Notes under the pieces: generated by a model | The model's database searches: none | The model's input: only the letters and a program-made list of their open reading frames with translations | What the model was told of the DNA's origin: nothing | Origin: Castanea sativa | Lineage: Eukaryota; Streptophyta; Magnoliopsida; Fagales; Fagaceae | Direction: 5' to 3' | Length of the DNA stretch: 64,000 nucleotides | Assembly: GCF_040712315.1 (NCBI RefSeq) | Contig: NC_134015.1 | Span: 58,543,964-58,607,963 of the forward strand | Position numbers and translations under genes: made by a program | In this document: positions 1 through 12,612 of the stretch, piece by piece | How positions within the stretch are numbered: position 1 is the first letter of the stretch | Layout: every line of letters begins with the position of its first letter

Positions 1-957
1 TAAAATTTTCTCTTATACATTGCAACATTTTTTTGTCACACCAAAACTTAATAGTCAATATCATGTTTTAGATAAAAACAACAGTTTAATTGTACTTATC
101 AATAATTTTAATGTGAACTTATTTGTTTATAATCATGTGATGTTGCAACAATCATTTAACAAAGTAGTTAGGAATAATCAAGAAATTCATTGTTAAGAAT
201 ATACTCTATAAAATTAATCTATTTCTATTGATAAGACATACTTGTGTAGTATTAATACAATATTTCATCCAACTTGCAACTGCATATTTAGCACGAACTT
301 TAATCAGGATATAATATTTACAAAAGCAAGCAACAAAAAACTTTTAAACAAACCACAAAGATAGGATGTAATTGTGCAAATTGTCCAAGTCAAACCATAA
401 TGGTAAGCCAAAAAAAAAAAAAAACCAACTTCAATCAACCATGTTTTCAAATGGTTTAAATTTTATAATTAAAAACGGCTAGAAGCTTGAGTGAAGAGAA
501 ATACACCAGCTTGGAGATTCAGGAATTTATATATTGGCATGAGTTTCTCTTCTCCAAAAAAAGAGATGATATATCAACTTAAAAGAGGTCTAACTAATAT
601 AGAATTTTAAATTATAATGAGAATAAGATTTTTAATTAATTTAAAAATAATAAGATAAAGAAAAGGTATGTAAATAAAGAATTTGGAAGTAAAGAGAAAC
701 CTAAAGCTAGTAAAATATTAATAGTGTAAAAACCTAGGTGTGTACAATGTACTAATTAGAAAACAAAATAAAAAATTATTGATAATAAATAAATGAAAAA
801 CTGTGTATATAATAAACATAGGTGGATAGAAAAAGAAATGAATTAATTGATAAGAAGAATTTTTATCAAAAAATATAAGAAGACTTAACTGTTAGGACAT
901 TATATCTATGCTTGCAGCGTGTTGCTGGTTGTGGTCTTTCTTTTCCTTTCAGCATTA
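1..957. other. AT-rich intergenic stretch, no gene seen
   Basis: Very AT-rich sequence with poly-A/T runs and stops in all frames. I see no exon-like open frame, RNA gene or clear repeat unit. It ends at the TTA target duplication of the element that starts at 958. Confidence 0.6.
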
Positions 958-2685
958 GAGCATCCACATCAGTTGGTGGATACTCTTCTATAATACAAAA
1001 ACTCCTTCATTTTACACATTTTGGCAAAAAAAAAAACTCATATCAGTGAGTGTAAAGTTGTGTAAATTTGTGTAAACATTTCCATGAGCTACAATAACCG
1101 TGTAAATATACACGATTACTGTAGCTCGTTTATACATTACTTTATTATTTGTTTCTCTCTCCTCATCTCACTCTCTCCTTTTTAGCTTCTACTCTGACCT
1201 CTCTCTCCGGTCCCTCAGTCCAACCTCCTCCATTCCCTGAGAGCAAAGCTTTCCTCAGGCTCCATCTCCGGTCTACCACCACAACCCATTTCAACATTTG
1301 ATAATCCAAACACAAAATCAAGAAAATCAAACGAAAAATTACTCAAAATCAACACAAAACAACTTAAAATCAACTCAAACCCCATTGGAAAACCCATCCC
1401 AAACCCAACTCAAAATCAACCCAAAACAAAATCAACTCAAAATCAAACCTAAAATCCATAGAAAATCAACTTAAAATTAAACCTGTAGGGAAACGATTTT
1501 CAGACCAAGCCCAAAATGTAAGGGATCTTGGTCCAGTGAACCCAGTACAATAAATTTGTAGAGAGTGGATCAAAAAGCTAGGCTTTAATGCATGGATAAC
1601 AGTTAATATGGCTTTGAATGATGAGCCAACAAGAATAGAACCCGGTCTGTGCGAGAAAGTTTGTCATCGACACAGTCCGAGGAGCTCTGTTCTAGTATAT
1701 ATTAGATGACAATGGTTACAGGAGTTGTTGAGATTACTAAAATGCTTTCTCTTCTCCTTTTTCCATCCATCTTTTCATGAAAGGCCTCTTCCATTATGTA
1801 GTTCCTTTTGGATGATTTTAATCCTATACTTGTTGATCTTTTGAGCCACCACTTGAGTGCTTGTCCCATCAGACACCCTTTCTGGTCTTCTGTGAGTTGT
1901 GGTTGCCGAGGTAGCACTGTTCAAGGGTCTTTTTCACATAAATGCGGTTAGAAAGTTAGCTGCAGGGCATTCAATGCGGTGTAGCAACTTTCCCTTAAAT
2001 ACTTTTGAGTCCTTATCCCTCTTGTATGTTCATGATGCTCATCCCTATCATTATAACTTCCTGAAAGGTCACTTTGATCATTAGGATCTATACCCGATCT
2101 GCAATTAGCTTATCTGAGGAGATATTCCTCCTCGGATTCGAACTACTCACGATCTCGGCCAAAGCCCCACGATCTCGGCCAAAGCCCCAAGCTCTCGACC
2201 AAAGCCAAAGACCCCACAAAACCATTAACTGAAAACCCATAACCCAAACCCAAAATCAAAATCAAATACAAACCCAATGGTGGCAGAGACTTAAGGAATC
2301 TGAGAATTAAGGAGAGAGATGAGGGATTTCCTTATGTTTTAATCATCTTCATCTTCTTCTTCTTATTCATCATCATCTTCTCTCTTGTAGCTTTCGAACT
2401 GTCAAAAAAAATGAATAAATAAAGAGAGATGCAGAGACTTTGAGGGATGAGAGAGCCAGAGAGGGGCGGAGACTTTGTGTCTTTGTGGGATAGGGGAAAG
2501 TGATGGGTTAGGTGGGGTAGGTGGGAAATAATAAAAAAAAAAAGGAAAAATATTATTTTAATAAAAAATTGTGTGTAATAATAAACTGATGTGAGTGTTT
2601 TGTAAAAGTGATAGTGTAAAATAAAAAAAGTAGATTTTTAGTGTAAAATAGACATAATATATTAAAGGAACTGGTGTGGATGCTC
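958..2685. mobile_element. PIF/Harbinger-like TIR element (non-autonomous) with nested insertion
   Basis: The left end reads GAGCATCCACATCAGT and the right end is its near-perfect inverted complement (ACTGGTGTGGATGCTC). The element is flanked by TTA on both sides (955-957 and 2686-2688), which is the 3-bp target duplication typical of PIF/Harbinger elements. A subterminal near-palindrome lies at about 1085-1127 (GAGCTACA..TGTAGCTC). Degenerate short repeats of an AAAATCAACCC type lie at 1300-1480 and resume at about 2220-2280, so the sequence between them looks like a later insertion. There is no transposase frame; the short open frames inside are not convincing. Confidence 0.6.
1494..2215. 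mobile_element. Probable nested insertion, LTR-like remnant
   Basis: This segment begins TGTAGGGAAACG and interrupts the AAAATCAA-type repeat array of the surrounding element. It is less AT-rich than its surroundings. Near its right end, short CGATCTCGGCCAAAGCCCC units are repeated. The TG start and composition resemble a solo LTR, but I could not find a clean CA end or target duplication, so both class and right boundary are uncertain. Confidence 0.3.
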
Positions 2686-3089
2686 TTAGAATTTCTTTGT
2701 CTTTTCCCCTGGATGTTATCAGGGTATTTACTCACTTGTATATGTTCTCGGGCTCTGGCTCTTTTTACTCCATACGATATGTATCTTATATCTAAAAAAA
2801 AAAAAAAGGAGTACTTACATTAAATTGATAAGTACCCAGTTTTTTTTTTGTTTTTTTTTTATTTTATCAATTTCTAAATTATAAGAATTTAGATTATAAT
2901 CAAATTAAGATTTTTATCAACTTAGAAATTATAGGAGAATAAAATAATAATAATATATATATTTTTAAATATAAAAAAATTATTCAATTTGGTGAAATCA
3001 CTTGGCATAACCACTGCTTGTAAGCCTAACTTTTATTATATTGTATGTAATATGATATGATATAATTTAAGAGAATGTATCATAGAAAC

Positions 3090-3470
3090 CTAGGCCAAAA
3101 TGGGGATATACCTCTTTCACCAAAACTTTTCAGCAAAATGCCCATGTCTAAAATTATTTAGAGATATACCCCTGTTTTGAAACTCGTTTTTTAGAAAATT
3201 AAGTTTCAATCAAAAAACTTGATTTGACGAAAATCGAGTTGCTTGAAAAAACCTTCATAGAACTTAAGTTTCATGCTTCTTTTTTTTTTTTAAAGTTTGA
3301 TTGCCTATAACAGAGACATATCACAGGACATATCCTTAACAGAGACATGCATTGAAACTCGATTTTTAAAAAATCGAGTTTAAAACAAAAACATATCTTT
3401 AAATAGTTTCAAACAAAGAATATTTACTGAAACTTTTCGATGAAATGAGTATATCTCCGCTTTGGCCTAG
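3090..3470. mobile_element. Short TIR DNA element (MITE-like)
   Basis: The left end CTAGGCCAAAATGGGGATAT pairs with the right end ATATCTCCGCTTTGGCCTAG as inverted repeats of about 20 bp. The interior has several copies of AAACTCGATTTT/AAAATCGAGTTT in both orientations. There is no coding capacity. I could not define the target duplication, so the superfamily is open. Confidence 0.5.
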
Positions 3471-3845
3471 AATCCTACGCTAGTAGTAGCCAAAGCATTA
3501 TTTAAGGAGGAGATGCAAAAGTGTATTGTGGTCAGAATATTATGGTTCAGACTTCAGAGCGCCTTTTGTAAGCCCTGGAACTAAAACCCTTGCCCTGATT
3601 GTTCTGTGTGCGTGATACTGATATGAGTCATATCACAGGAAAAATCATTGAATTCCGGTCAGCCTGAATCAATTGGTAACAAAATGGGCTTGGGATTTGA
3701 TGGGCCTAGAATTCAGCTTTGTTCAAATGCCAATAGTATAGACTTTTCTCCATAAAGTGGTGTAGATCCCAAGGGCTTTTCAAATTTCAAGTGATTCGGA
3801 CACTCTTTAGTCATGAACCGAAAATCTATTAGTACTCTCAATTAA

Positions 3846-4131
3846 GGGTCCGTTTGGATACAATTGAAAATTAAAAATTGAAAATTGAAAACTGAAAATA
3901 TTATAGAAAAATAATTTTTAAATATGTAAATAGTACCGTGAGACTCACTTTTAATTAAAAAATTGCTGAAAAGTACATGAACAGTGCGCGCACAGTACGT
4001 AAACAGTACGCAAACAGTGCGCGCACTGTGCACGCACAGTAACTTGTCCCCTAAAAGTAGAAAAGGCAGCCAGGGAAAAAAAAAAAAAAGGGAATCGCTG
4101 AACGCTGGACGCATTTAGCGCTACCCAAACC
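3846..4131. mobile_element. hAT-type MITE-like element (GGGTCCGTTTGG family)
   Basis: The segment starts GGGTCCGTTTGGATA and ends CTACCCAAACCAGC, giving imperfect inverted ends. Inside are AAAATTGAAAA repeats and a cluster of CAGTGCGCGCACAGTACG-type units. Related, more degraded copies lie at about 48930-49030, 50505-50690 and 62370-62575. The open frame on the minus strand across it is an accident of composition. Confidence 0.4.
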
Positions 4132-5155
4132 AGCCTGAATACTACCTCTAAGTGAAAAAATTAAGAAAAAATTTCTATTTGAAGAAGTATGAAACTATAT
4201 ACATAAAAAAATATATGTCACACACAAAGTTAGAGTAGCTATTTTATTTTTCATATGAATATTTATTTTATTATAATAATTTTTTAGTACTTATTTGCTA
4301 ATGGTAATATTTACTCACTAAAAACTTCTAAGAATGATAGTAAATATCATCATTTTTTAATAATAAACAACTGAGTTTAGCTAAAACATTGTCATAATAT
4401 TTAAATTTTCATAATAAAAGATGTCATATGCTACAATTTATTTAACCCCACATTTGCTTCCCTTGCAATTCCTCATATTCGAGTTGCCATGGTAGTTCTA
4501 CGTACAATGCCTTTTTATACCACATGATTCGCACCAAATTTGGATATGCGAGGGGAATGAAATAGGATATGCTTGCACAATTGGTACATAGGACCGCTTT
4601 CTTATTATTCATGGCCTCGTGGTCCCAATTCTTTCACCATCATAGCTGGAAACCAAGGACTTCAAACTATCTTTGTTACATCTTCAAGCTTGGGTTTCTA
4701 CATATATTCTTTCTACGTATATAAAACGCTAACAGACATAGTAGAAGCCACCATTAATTGTACCTAACCTGGACCGAATACATGGCTTTCAGACGCATAG
4801 GAAAACGTTTATGTTCTTCCCACTGTTGGTGTAATAATCAGAAATTTCAACCATTCAAATAAATGACTGGGGATCAATATTAATCCAGTTACAAATTAAG
4901 GAGGGCTCAACTCATTCACACACAAGTGGGATGGAGTCATCCTCTTTTCATTCACAAAGAGAAAAGGTCATCCTCTAATTTTATAGAGTTGACAAATCAA
5001 TTTTGTTTTCACGCAGCAAGTAATCACAGGAAAGTTTGACAGTCAATAATAATCCCCGAAATTTATAATGGGTTCTAGAATATTGTTTGATGCAAGTAGC
5101 GTAGGTTTATTTCATGAGTGTAGTCGTTTTATAGATTTTTTTTTTTTTATTTCAC
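4132..5155. other. Intergenic, no supported gene
   Basis: The sequence is AT-rich. A 64-codon plus-strand frame at 4573-4767 lies in a slightly more GC-balanced patch, but it matches no family I recognise and has no supporting exon neighbours. Nothing else stands out. Confidence 0.45.
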
Positions 5156-5465
5156 ATAAAAAAAGATCTGATTTTTTCTAGTTCTCTACAAATCTAGATT
5201 TTCTTACTTATAAAACAGATTTGATTTTTTACATACAAACCAAAAACCAATTTTTTTTTACTTTGTTCCAAGACAGATCTGATTTTTTTTTTAGCAAAAA
5301 ACATTGTTCCTTTTATTCACACTAAAAATAGATCTTATGTTTCTTCACCAAAACTATTTTTTTTTTTACCTATACCAAAACAGATCTGGTTCTTTTTTTT
5401 TTTTTTTTTAATGAATCACATCAAATTTTTTATTCACCAAAAACAGATCTGAATTTTTTTCTTAA
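5156..5465 (+). repeat. Degenerate tandem repeat with AGATCTGATTTTTT core
   Basis: A unit of roughly 50-75 bp containing ACAGATCTGATTTTTT followed by a T-run and an A/C-rich spacer recurs about five or six times with variable spacer length. No coding content. Confidence 0.5.
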
Positions 5466-5922
5466 AAGAAGAGGATATATTCATAAATAGATTTATGTGA
5501 CTTACATAAGTGTTAAGTTTGTCATGTATGCAACATATCATCCATACCATGCATAAAAGGTACATTGATCATTAGATTCTAGACCTTCCCATTTCGTAAC
5601 CTAGCTTCCGAATTTAGTTTCTTTTGGATAGGTAGACTTAGGCTTTATCTTTATTTTTATTTTTGGGTAGATTGCAACTAGGACAAAAAGCCATGTAATT
5701 TTTTGATAGTTTGTAACTCGGACCCAAAGCCTTATAATACTCAATTTATCAAGTTGTATTTTTTTTTTATCCAATTAATGACAATGAAACTTTTTGGTCA
5801 TGTAAAGTTGTATTTTATTTTTTCTTATTTTTTGTATAAAAAATAAGTGGCGACTTCACATCACTTACCCAAAAAGAGAGGTGTCTTGAAAAAACACCCG
5901 AATCTCTTTTTTGAGAGCACCT

Positions 5923-6185
5923 TTAAAATTATTATTGCTGCTACTACTCCTATCAAGATAAGGGAAGCTTCAAAGACCTCTGTATCCAATAGATCTGAAC
6001 ATCATCTTTTTGCATTCTTTTCATTCCAAATGTTCAAACGGTAATAGCCAGATAACTCACCATTAGAAATTAGAGACCTAGTAGGTTAGGCATTCTTTTG
6101 AATAAGTCTGGAAAGAATTGCCATCCAACATATAACATATATGTTTCTAGCTATTTCCCCCTTTCCCTTGCTATTCTGGCATGTA
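5923..6185 (+). repeat. Diverged second copy of the PI-PLC gene 3' flank
   Basis: This stretch aligns in the same orientation with 18601-18855, about 0.6 kb downstream of the PI-PLC stop codon. Shared blocks include GAAGCTTCAAAGACCTC, GAACATCATC, TTTTGCATTCTTTTCATTCC, CAAATGTTCAAA, AATAGCCAGATAACTCACC (CAACAGCCAAATAACTCACC-like in the other copy) and GCTATTTCCCCCTT. By eye the copies are about 85% identical. No PI-PLC exon was recognised next to this copy. Confidence 0.7.
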
Positions 6186-6359
6186 CAAGTAATTTTTTTT
6201 CCAAAAAACAAGTGAGATAAAATAAAGGGATAATAAAAAAAAGCTTGATCGTCCTGTAAGGTTGAATTTATTCAACCATATGTTGGCTTTATTTTGTACC
6301 AGATTTGCTTGTAATTCAACAATTAGATACCCTATATTTAGGTGGGAATCATGTAAGGA

Positions 6360-7450
6360 TTGTGTGTGAGAGAATGTGAAGAATTCAAGTGTGTGTACAA
6401 TCAAGAGCATTCTCGCAATTGGAACTCGCGAGTGACTCGCGATTGATAACTCGCCAAAAGTGCTACACGTGTGAAGCATGTAGGAAGGTGAAGGGTCACG
6501 ATAGCTGGAGCACTATAGGACAAAAAGGACAGTCTGGTCAGTCAGTTATTTGGTGACTAGAACTCGCGACTTGTCCCAGTCGCAAGTGAGTTGCCAGAAC
6601 CCCCTATTTTGCAGAAAAAATGACTTTTCACATTCCCTCACATAATCTACTATCAATATCCTTATACTCACGAAATGTAGAGAGCTTCCAAAGAGAATTT
6701 TGAGAAATAAACCCTAGAGAACAACAAGAATGATTTATCCATAATCTTATACCTTTGATTCTCAAATTCTTTTACTCTCACCCTCTCCATTGACATACCC
6801 TTGAGAGAACCTTTAGCCAAATCCTTATCTCACCATACCCATATAGTGAGAAGGTTATTTGGTGCTTGGGAAGCAGTTCAAAAAGGACCAATTCATTTGG
6901 TTGATGCAATGGGCTTATTGCGGGATCCGAAAAGTTAGAGAAGACACGGTTAGGCTTAACCTTGTTGGAGCAAGAGGCTTGGAGGGCTTAGGTGCATCGG
7001 GTAGATTAGGCTTGGGGGGTCTATTGCTATTCATGTATCCCAACTAATTTTCTAATAGATCATTTTACCGCTTGGAGGGTGGCAAAGAGGTTTTTACTGA
7101 GTTCTTCAATTTCCTTTTTGATAACACGTGCCGATATTATCTTTGTGTTTGCATCTCTCTAACCCTTACTCTTGCCTTTTAATTGCTGCTGTGGTTGTGA
7201 TTAATTATGTCTTAGAGTAGTTTGTTTGTTTGGGTATAGCTTGCACTTATCATTTCGCACATTTATTATTTGAGTATAAGCTTGTGTTGGTATTTTTGAA
7301 ATTGAGGGTTGTCGAGGGCGATTTTTGCGCGTAACCACGTGTCTTCAACTAGAAGTGTGACTTTGTTAAACCTGAATTTGTTTTAGGGAGTCCAATCCGG
7401 AACTCGACATTGGGCCACATAGACCAATGGCTTCCGGTGCATTTTAAGCC
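6360..7450. mobile_element. Retroelement-like remnant (possible LTR region)
   Basis: This region is more GC-balanced than its surroundings and contains several ACTCGCGAGTGACTCGCGA-type motifs (6420-6600), then a block with repeated GGCTTGGAGGGCTTAGGTGC / GCTTGGAGGGT phrases (6975-7080). The style resembles high-copy LTR retroelement sequence in woody eudicots. No gag/pol frame, primer-binding site or paired LTR was found, so class and ends are uncertain. The 62-codon frame at 6859-7047 is inside it and is not treated as a gene. Confidence 0.35.
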
Positions 7451-7629
7451 TATGGAATAGATAAAACCCAAAGTCTTAGAATCATGATAATGGTTGAAAT
7501 ATATAAATTATATGCTTAGCATAATAGCTTTGATTAAATGGTGAATTGAACGTTATTATTACGTGTGTTAAGTGATGTTCATTAAAATGTAATTAATTAA
7601 GTGTCATATGTCTAGTAATGGGATAAGTC

Positions 7630-7835
7630 CAATAGTCCATCTCCAACTGTGATATAATTCATGTCCAATATAATAAGGTATGTCCAACAATGGTCCATGT
7701 CCAAATAAGGTATGTCCAACAATGTTTTATGTCCAAATAATATATGTCAATCGGTAGTAAATGTTCAAATAATATATATCAATAAGTGGTGTATGTCCAA
7801 ATAATATATGTGCAACGGTGGTAGATCAATTTATT
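7630..7835 (+). repeat. Degenerate tandem repeat, TATGTCCAA-type unit
   Basis: About six imperfect copies of a 25-45 bp unit built on GGTATGTCCAACAATG / AATATATGTCAAT are seen. No coding potential. Confidence 0.45.
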
Positions 7836-8034
7836 AATATGTATATTCATTAATGAAGTATTAGTGAGACTATGTTTTATTAAAGAGTGAGATGATATTA
7901 AAGTAAGTTGCATCCAATGGTACAATAATAATGAATTAACATGTACTTAATAATGTAATCTTGAAGATATGGAGATTTTGACTTATCTTGTATGTTTTTT
8001 ACTCCAGCTGTACAACATCACTTTGTTCTTTATA

Positions 8035-8270
8035 TGATTTGTGGCTCCAGCCATATATCATTAGTAAGCTTCACAGTTTGTAGCTCCAGCCATATAGTGT
8101 CAATGAGCTGCTAACATTCCAGCGGTATAATAACATTAGTCGAGTGGTATAATGATAATGAATAAAATATACATAATAATCTAAGTTTGAAGGTAAAATA
8201 TGATGACTTATCCTCATAGTTTGTGGCTCCAACCATAGAACAGCAGTGGACTTATGACATTTCAGCAGCA
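8035..8270 (+). repeat. Degenerate repeat with TTTGTGGCTCCAGCCATA core
   Basis: The phrase GTTTGTRGCTCCARCCATA occurs three times (about 8038, 8078 and 8219), separated by ATTAGT/GGTATAATG phrases that also recur. The minus-strand 66-codon frame across it reflects the repeat. Confidence 0.45.
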
Positions 8271-8479
8271 TGATAAAATGAGTTTAGCGGTACAATATGA
8301 TATTATGAGTCTTTCCATGGTGACTTCATGATTGAAGGGGAAAAATGGCTGCAACTAGAGGGAGAGACAGAGTACGTCTAGCCGTGTGCATAGATTCCTT
8401 AAGTTTATCCCCTTTCTTTATGCACATAAATGACTTTCCCTACGTAATGCTCTTTTAATTTTTAGTCAAATACGAGTGA

Positions 8480-9180
8480 TGTTGCCTTCCATGAGAATGA
8501 CTTTTAGTATTATAAGTTTTTGTCATTCATAAGAAGGACTTTTAGCATCATAAATATATGTCTTCCATGAGAAAGGACTTTTAGTAATAAGTTCTTGGAA
8601 GAGTGTTTGATACGTTTCAAGATGTGTGGAGACGGTAAAAAATATATATATTTTGTGAGATATAGTGTTTGTAATATGTATAGGAATTATATGTAGATGC
8701 TTTGTTGAACATGGATTTTGTATACGTATACTTTGTAAGACATGGAGTTTAAAGATATATGAGAAGTATGTATGGGTATTTTGTGAGGAATATGTTTGTA
8801 AAATATATGGAAGTGTGAGATAGATAATATAAAGGTTAAATATAGTAAATACATGAGATTATAGCAGCTGCTGGAGTGGTTTTTTGCGTTATATCATGGG
8901 TGATGTTGCTTTCTAAGAAGGGAGATTTTGTATGAGAAATAAAGAATAAGATGGAGATGTGTTTTTAGGCAGCAAAATGATGAAGTTTTAGAATATTAAA
9001 GTGTGGGAGAGATGGATAGTATGTAATGGTGTGGTGTAAGAGGTGTGATGTAATGGTGTTATCTAAGAAGAGATATTTTTGTAAGGGAGATGGAGAAATA
9101 TGGAAATGTTTAGAGATATGTGCAACAAAGTGAATGAAGTTTTAGAATATTGAGGATGAGAGAGGGATGGATGGTGTCCC
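8480..9180 (+). repeat. Region of short imperfect direct duplications
   Basis: CTTCCATGAGAA..GGACTTTTAG occurs three times at about 8486-8595. A second pair built on GTTTTAGAATATT..GAGAGRGATGGATRGT lies near 8982 and 9139. No gene was seen; the area may be old retroelement non-coding sequence. Confidence 0.4.
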
Positions 9181-9410
9181 ATGGTATGTGGCTTGGTCCT
9201 TTTTATATAGAGCCAAGTATGTAACTAGATTAGAATTAGTTGAAGGGAAATTCAACAAATAAGGGAAAATCTTTAAAAAAGTAAGTGGTTTCATTAGTGG
9301 GTTTTTGTTTTTTAGCCAAAAGAAAAAAATTTGAGACTTTAATGTTATTGGAGCTGCTGTTACAGCTGTCAGTCACAACTGTTATAGCTGGATGATGTCA
9401 TCTGAATGAC

Positions 9411-9820
9411 ATATTTTGCTGGAGGAAAATATTTGACATTAAATTCATGGTTTGGCTAAAAATAGTAAGATAATCTTTATAGAATCCTTCTATTTCTGGT
9501 ACTACAGCTGTAGGCTAAGGATCTTAGCTTAAAATGGTAGGATTTCTTTTATGGGATCCTTACTTCTTTGGGTATGACAGCAAGCTGCTAGGATTGGGCA
9601 TTAATGGGCAAGATAAATATTTTGCTGGAGGAAAATATTTGATATTAAATTCATGGTTTGGCTAAAAATGGTAAGATAATCTTTATAGAATCCTTCTATT
9701 TCTGGTACTACAGCTGTAGGTTAAGGATCTTAGCTTAAAATGGTAGGATTTCTTTTATGGGATCCTTACTTCTTTGGGTATGACAGCAAGCTGCTGGGAT
9801 TGGGCATTAATGGGCAAGTG
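9411..9820 (+). repeat. 206-bp tandem duplication
   Basis: The unit from ATATTTTGCTGGAGG to GGCATTAATGGGCAAG at 9411-9616 is repeated almost perfectly at 9617-9820. Only a few substitutions are visible by eye (for example AATAGTAAG versus AATGGTAAG and TAGGCTAAGG versus TAGGTTAAGG), so the duplication is recent. Confidence 0.85.
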
Positions 9821-10840
9821 ATGTCATTTTAAGACATGTGTCAACCTGTTGGAGCTACTGCAGCTTCTCCTGGAGCTGTTGCAGCTTCTTCTAGAGTTGC
9901 TGTTGGTATTTTTGGCTAAGTTTCATCTTTTGGAAAATTATATGTTTAATCCATAGACTAGTTGGTTGATATTTAATGAAGTTTTAGAGATGTAATTATG
10001 GTCTCTTTCTATTTTAACCAAATCTTGGAGAGTAAGGAGGACATTTAATGCTAGATATGATATATTAATATATATTTAGTCATGTGCTTGGACTTGATTT
10101 AAATGAAAATAATAATATAATTTATATAAAATAATATAATTACATTTTTAAACTTATATTCTATGATGAATATTAATTTTTATGTAAAAAGCATGGGGAG
10201 TTTTATCATTTTAAATGTTATGTGATATGATAGGTTTACCAAATGTTACCTATCGCACACTGACCCATCCGAGTTCAAGGAATTGGGGAAGACATGCCAA
10301 GCAACATGTTTTTACTTTATCAACTTTGAACCACTAGAGCTTTACTGAACATACTTCTTAACCCTCCAAATCACGACTCCCAAAATTCCCTCGATGAGAC
10401 TCATGAGCTTGGATCATGAGCCAAAAATGAGATGTTGTGTCATGAGCTCAAACTATGGGCTTTGATGAGATTACATCGCCACGAGTTTTGGACCATGGGC
10501 TTCGACTTCATTTTGTGAATATGGACTCTTTTGGGCTTTAAAAGAGATTTTTCCAAAATTCATGATAATGTTGACGTGGTGTGAGTTGCCAATGAAATGA
10601 AGCCATGTGGTGTGAAAAATTTGTCCTCAACAAGGGTCTAAACATTCACTAGTGTTTTATACACCAAGTGAACTTTCATGTCCATTTCGGGATATTTTGG
10701 TGGTGGGTTCAATAAACTTGAAAAATGTGCCATAAACAATGAGGCTTCAAGTTCCATCCGCTATGTTACTACTTTATGGGTTTTTGGGATGCCTCCTAGT
10801 AAGAGTGTGAAATAATATGCCTAAAAGACTGGACACTTAA
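9821..10840. other. Intergenic, retroelement-like sequence without frames
   Basis: This stretch holds no open frame of note. Around 10250-10640 it is less AT-rich and ends in TTTGTCCTCAACA, which resembles the end of an LTR, but no matching start was found in the window. Confidence 0.35.
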
Positions 10841-11282
10841 GGGTATGTTTAGTAACTGTTATTTCCTCTTATTTTCTGTTTCAAATTTTTTTTATTTTTT
10901 TTTAATTTTTGAGGCTAAAAAACTTGTTTGGCAATCCCAAATGGACAATAAACAAAAACTATTCTCAAACCTCAATTTGTGAAGGAAATTGAAAACATAT
11001 AAAAAATTATTTTCAATTTCTAATTTTCAAAAGTCAATGAAAATACACATTTAATTTAATGAATCAGTCTCATTTAATGAGTTAGCATTAGAGTTCAAAT
11101 CCTAGTAACAATATATTTTAGTATTTTCTATTTTTTTCTTCAAAAAACTATTTTTTTTTTTTTTAGTTTCAAATAACCAAACAAGTTCTTAATTTAAAAA
11201 ATACGAGAAAATTGTTTTTTTTTTTTTATTCTCAAAAACAAGTTTTGAAAATAGAAAACAAAAACTGTTACCAAACATAACC
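10841..11282. mobile_element. PIF/Harbinger-like MITE with TAA target duplication
   Basis: The left end GGGTATGTTTAGTAACTGTT is the inverted complement, with minor differences, of the right end AACTGTTACCAAACATAACC. TAA precedes the left end (10838-10840) and follows the right end (11283-11285). The interior is A/T-rich with long T runs and no coding capacity. Confidence 0.65.
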
Positions 11283-11285
11283 TAA

Positions 11286-12490
11286 GTTCCAAGTTCTATC
11301 CATTATGTTTCAAAGACTGGACAACTAAATCGGTGGACCTAACCATTTAAGTCTCAATTGGTTATGTAATTTTTTCTCATCATGTAAAGAATATAAAGAT
11401 CCCTTAATTGGGAGGAAGGGATTTGATCATTGGAAGGTTAGGATGAGCAAGATCTCCTGATTGGAAACCTAATGAGAAGGAGGGATTGGAGGAATTAGGA
11501 GTGCTCAAAAATCAAATATGCCTAACAAAACTGCCCGATTGATTTGAGAAAGTTGTATCTGGTGGATTGGGTGGAACCAAATTGAAACCTAAATGAATTT
11601 CAAGCATGTTGGAGAATAAAAATCAAAATTTTGACTCACCTCTCTTCATGCTCAAAATTAAATGAGGTTGGCTGAAACTTGTAGTCTTAAAAATCAAAAT
11701 TATCTTTATCTAAAGGATAAAAACAAGGTTTCAAGTGATAATCTAATGGTAATAACATTATTTATGGTGTCCATTGTATGTGGTTCAAATTTGATGAAAA
11801 AAAAAAAAAAAAAAGCTATCCTAACAACAACTTAACTTAATTTATCGTCTTTACCTTAAACAATGAATTGAAGAGAAAACCTCTATAGTCTATTCTCTCT
11901 TCTCCTTCCTCCAAAAGGCACATTAAACTTCTTTCTCTTTAAATTAAGATCCTCTAAAGTTTTTTGGACAACTCAACCATTAAATTTCTAAAATCTTATC
12001 TATCTATTTTAAAATGAGTGGATTAAATTTCATCACTCCATTTATAATTTAAATATATATCAAAATAGTGATAGTCAACTTTGTTTAAATAATGATGAGG
12101 TGGCAAAATCCAATCCACTAATTTTAAACTTGATGGATATGATTTTAGTAATTCCATAACTAAGTTACCTTAGAACTTTAAAGGATCTTTATCACTCTTA
12201 ACCTAACTAGTGGATCAACACTCTTAAGAAATAACCAAAAGCAGGTCAGCAGCAAGATAGGCTAAAAATTTAGGTATATACCTTAGAACTAGTCGGCCTA
12301 AATTGTAATTTTGTTGAGAAAATTAGAAAAACATAAATAAATATACTATTGATCCTACAACTTTGAATCCCTCCTCCCCTAAAACTCTCAAGCACTTTTT
12401 GTATAGTGAAGTATCATCTTGCATACAACTACAAGGGTGTGCAGTTGGCACAAGTTTTTTTTTAGAGAATCAGGAAAAAAAAATTAATAT
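11286..12490. other. Intergenic, nothing recognised
   Basis: AT-rich sequence with no exon-like frame, RNA gene or strong repeat. There is a poly-A run near 11798. Confidence 0.45.
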
Positions 12491-12612
12491 GATGAACCCT
12501 ATTAAGTTGTGATATATTTATAATTACCTAGAGAAATGAATCCTAAATTAATAAATTGATGAACCCTATTAAGTTGTGATATATGTATAATTACCTGGAG
12601 AAATGAATCCTT
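12491..12612 (+). repeat. 67-bp-period tandem duplication
   Basis: GATGAACCCTATTAAGTTGT through AGAAATGAATCCT occurs at 12491 and again at 12558, with two or three differences (ATATTTATAATTACCTAG versus ATATGTATAATTACCTGG). Confidence 0.75.

Noticed and set aside
3842..4114. 90-codon minus-strand frame
   Set aside because: It lies across a hAT-like element with short repeats; the peptide only mirrors the CAGTACGCACAG-type units.
4573..4767. 64-codon frame in the left intergenic region
   Set aside because: The composition is slightly gene-like, but there is no recognised family, no neighbouring exons and no clear relation to the PI-PLC protein.
7630..8270. CRISPR-like spacing of repeats
   Set aside because: The repeats are degenerate, spacers are irregular and also repeated, and the window is plant nuclear DNA.
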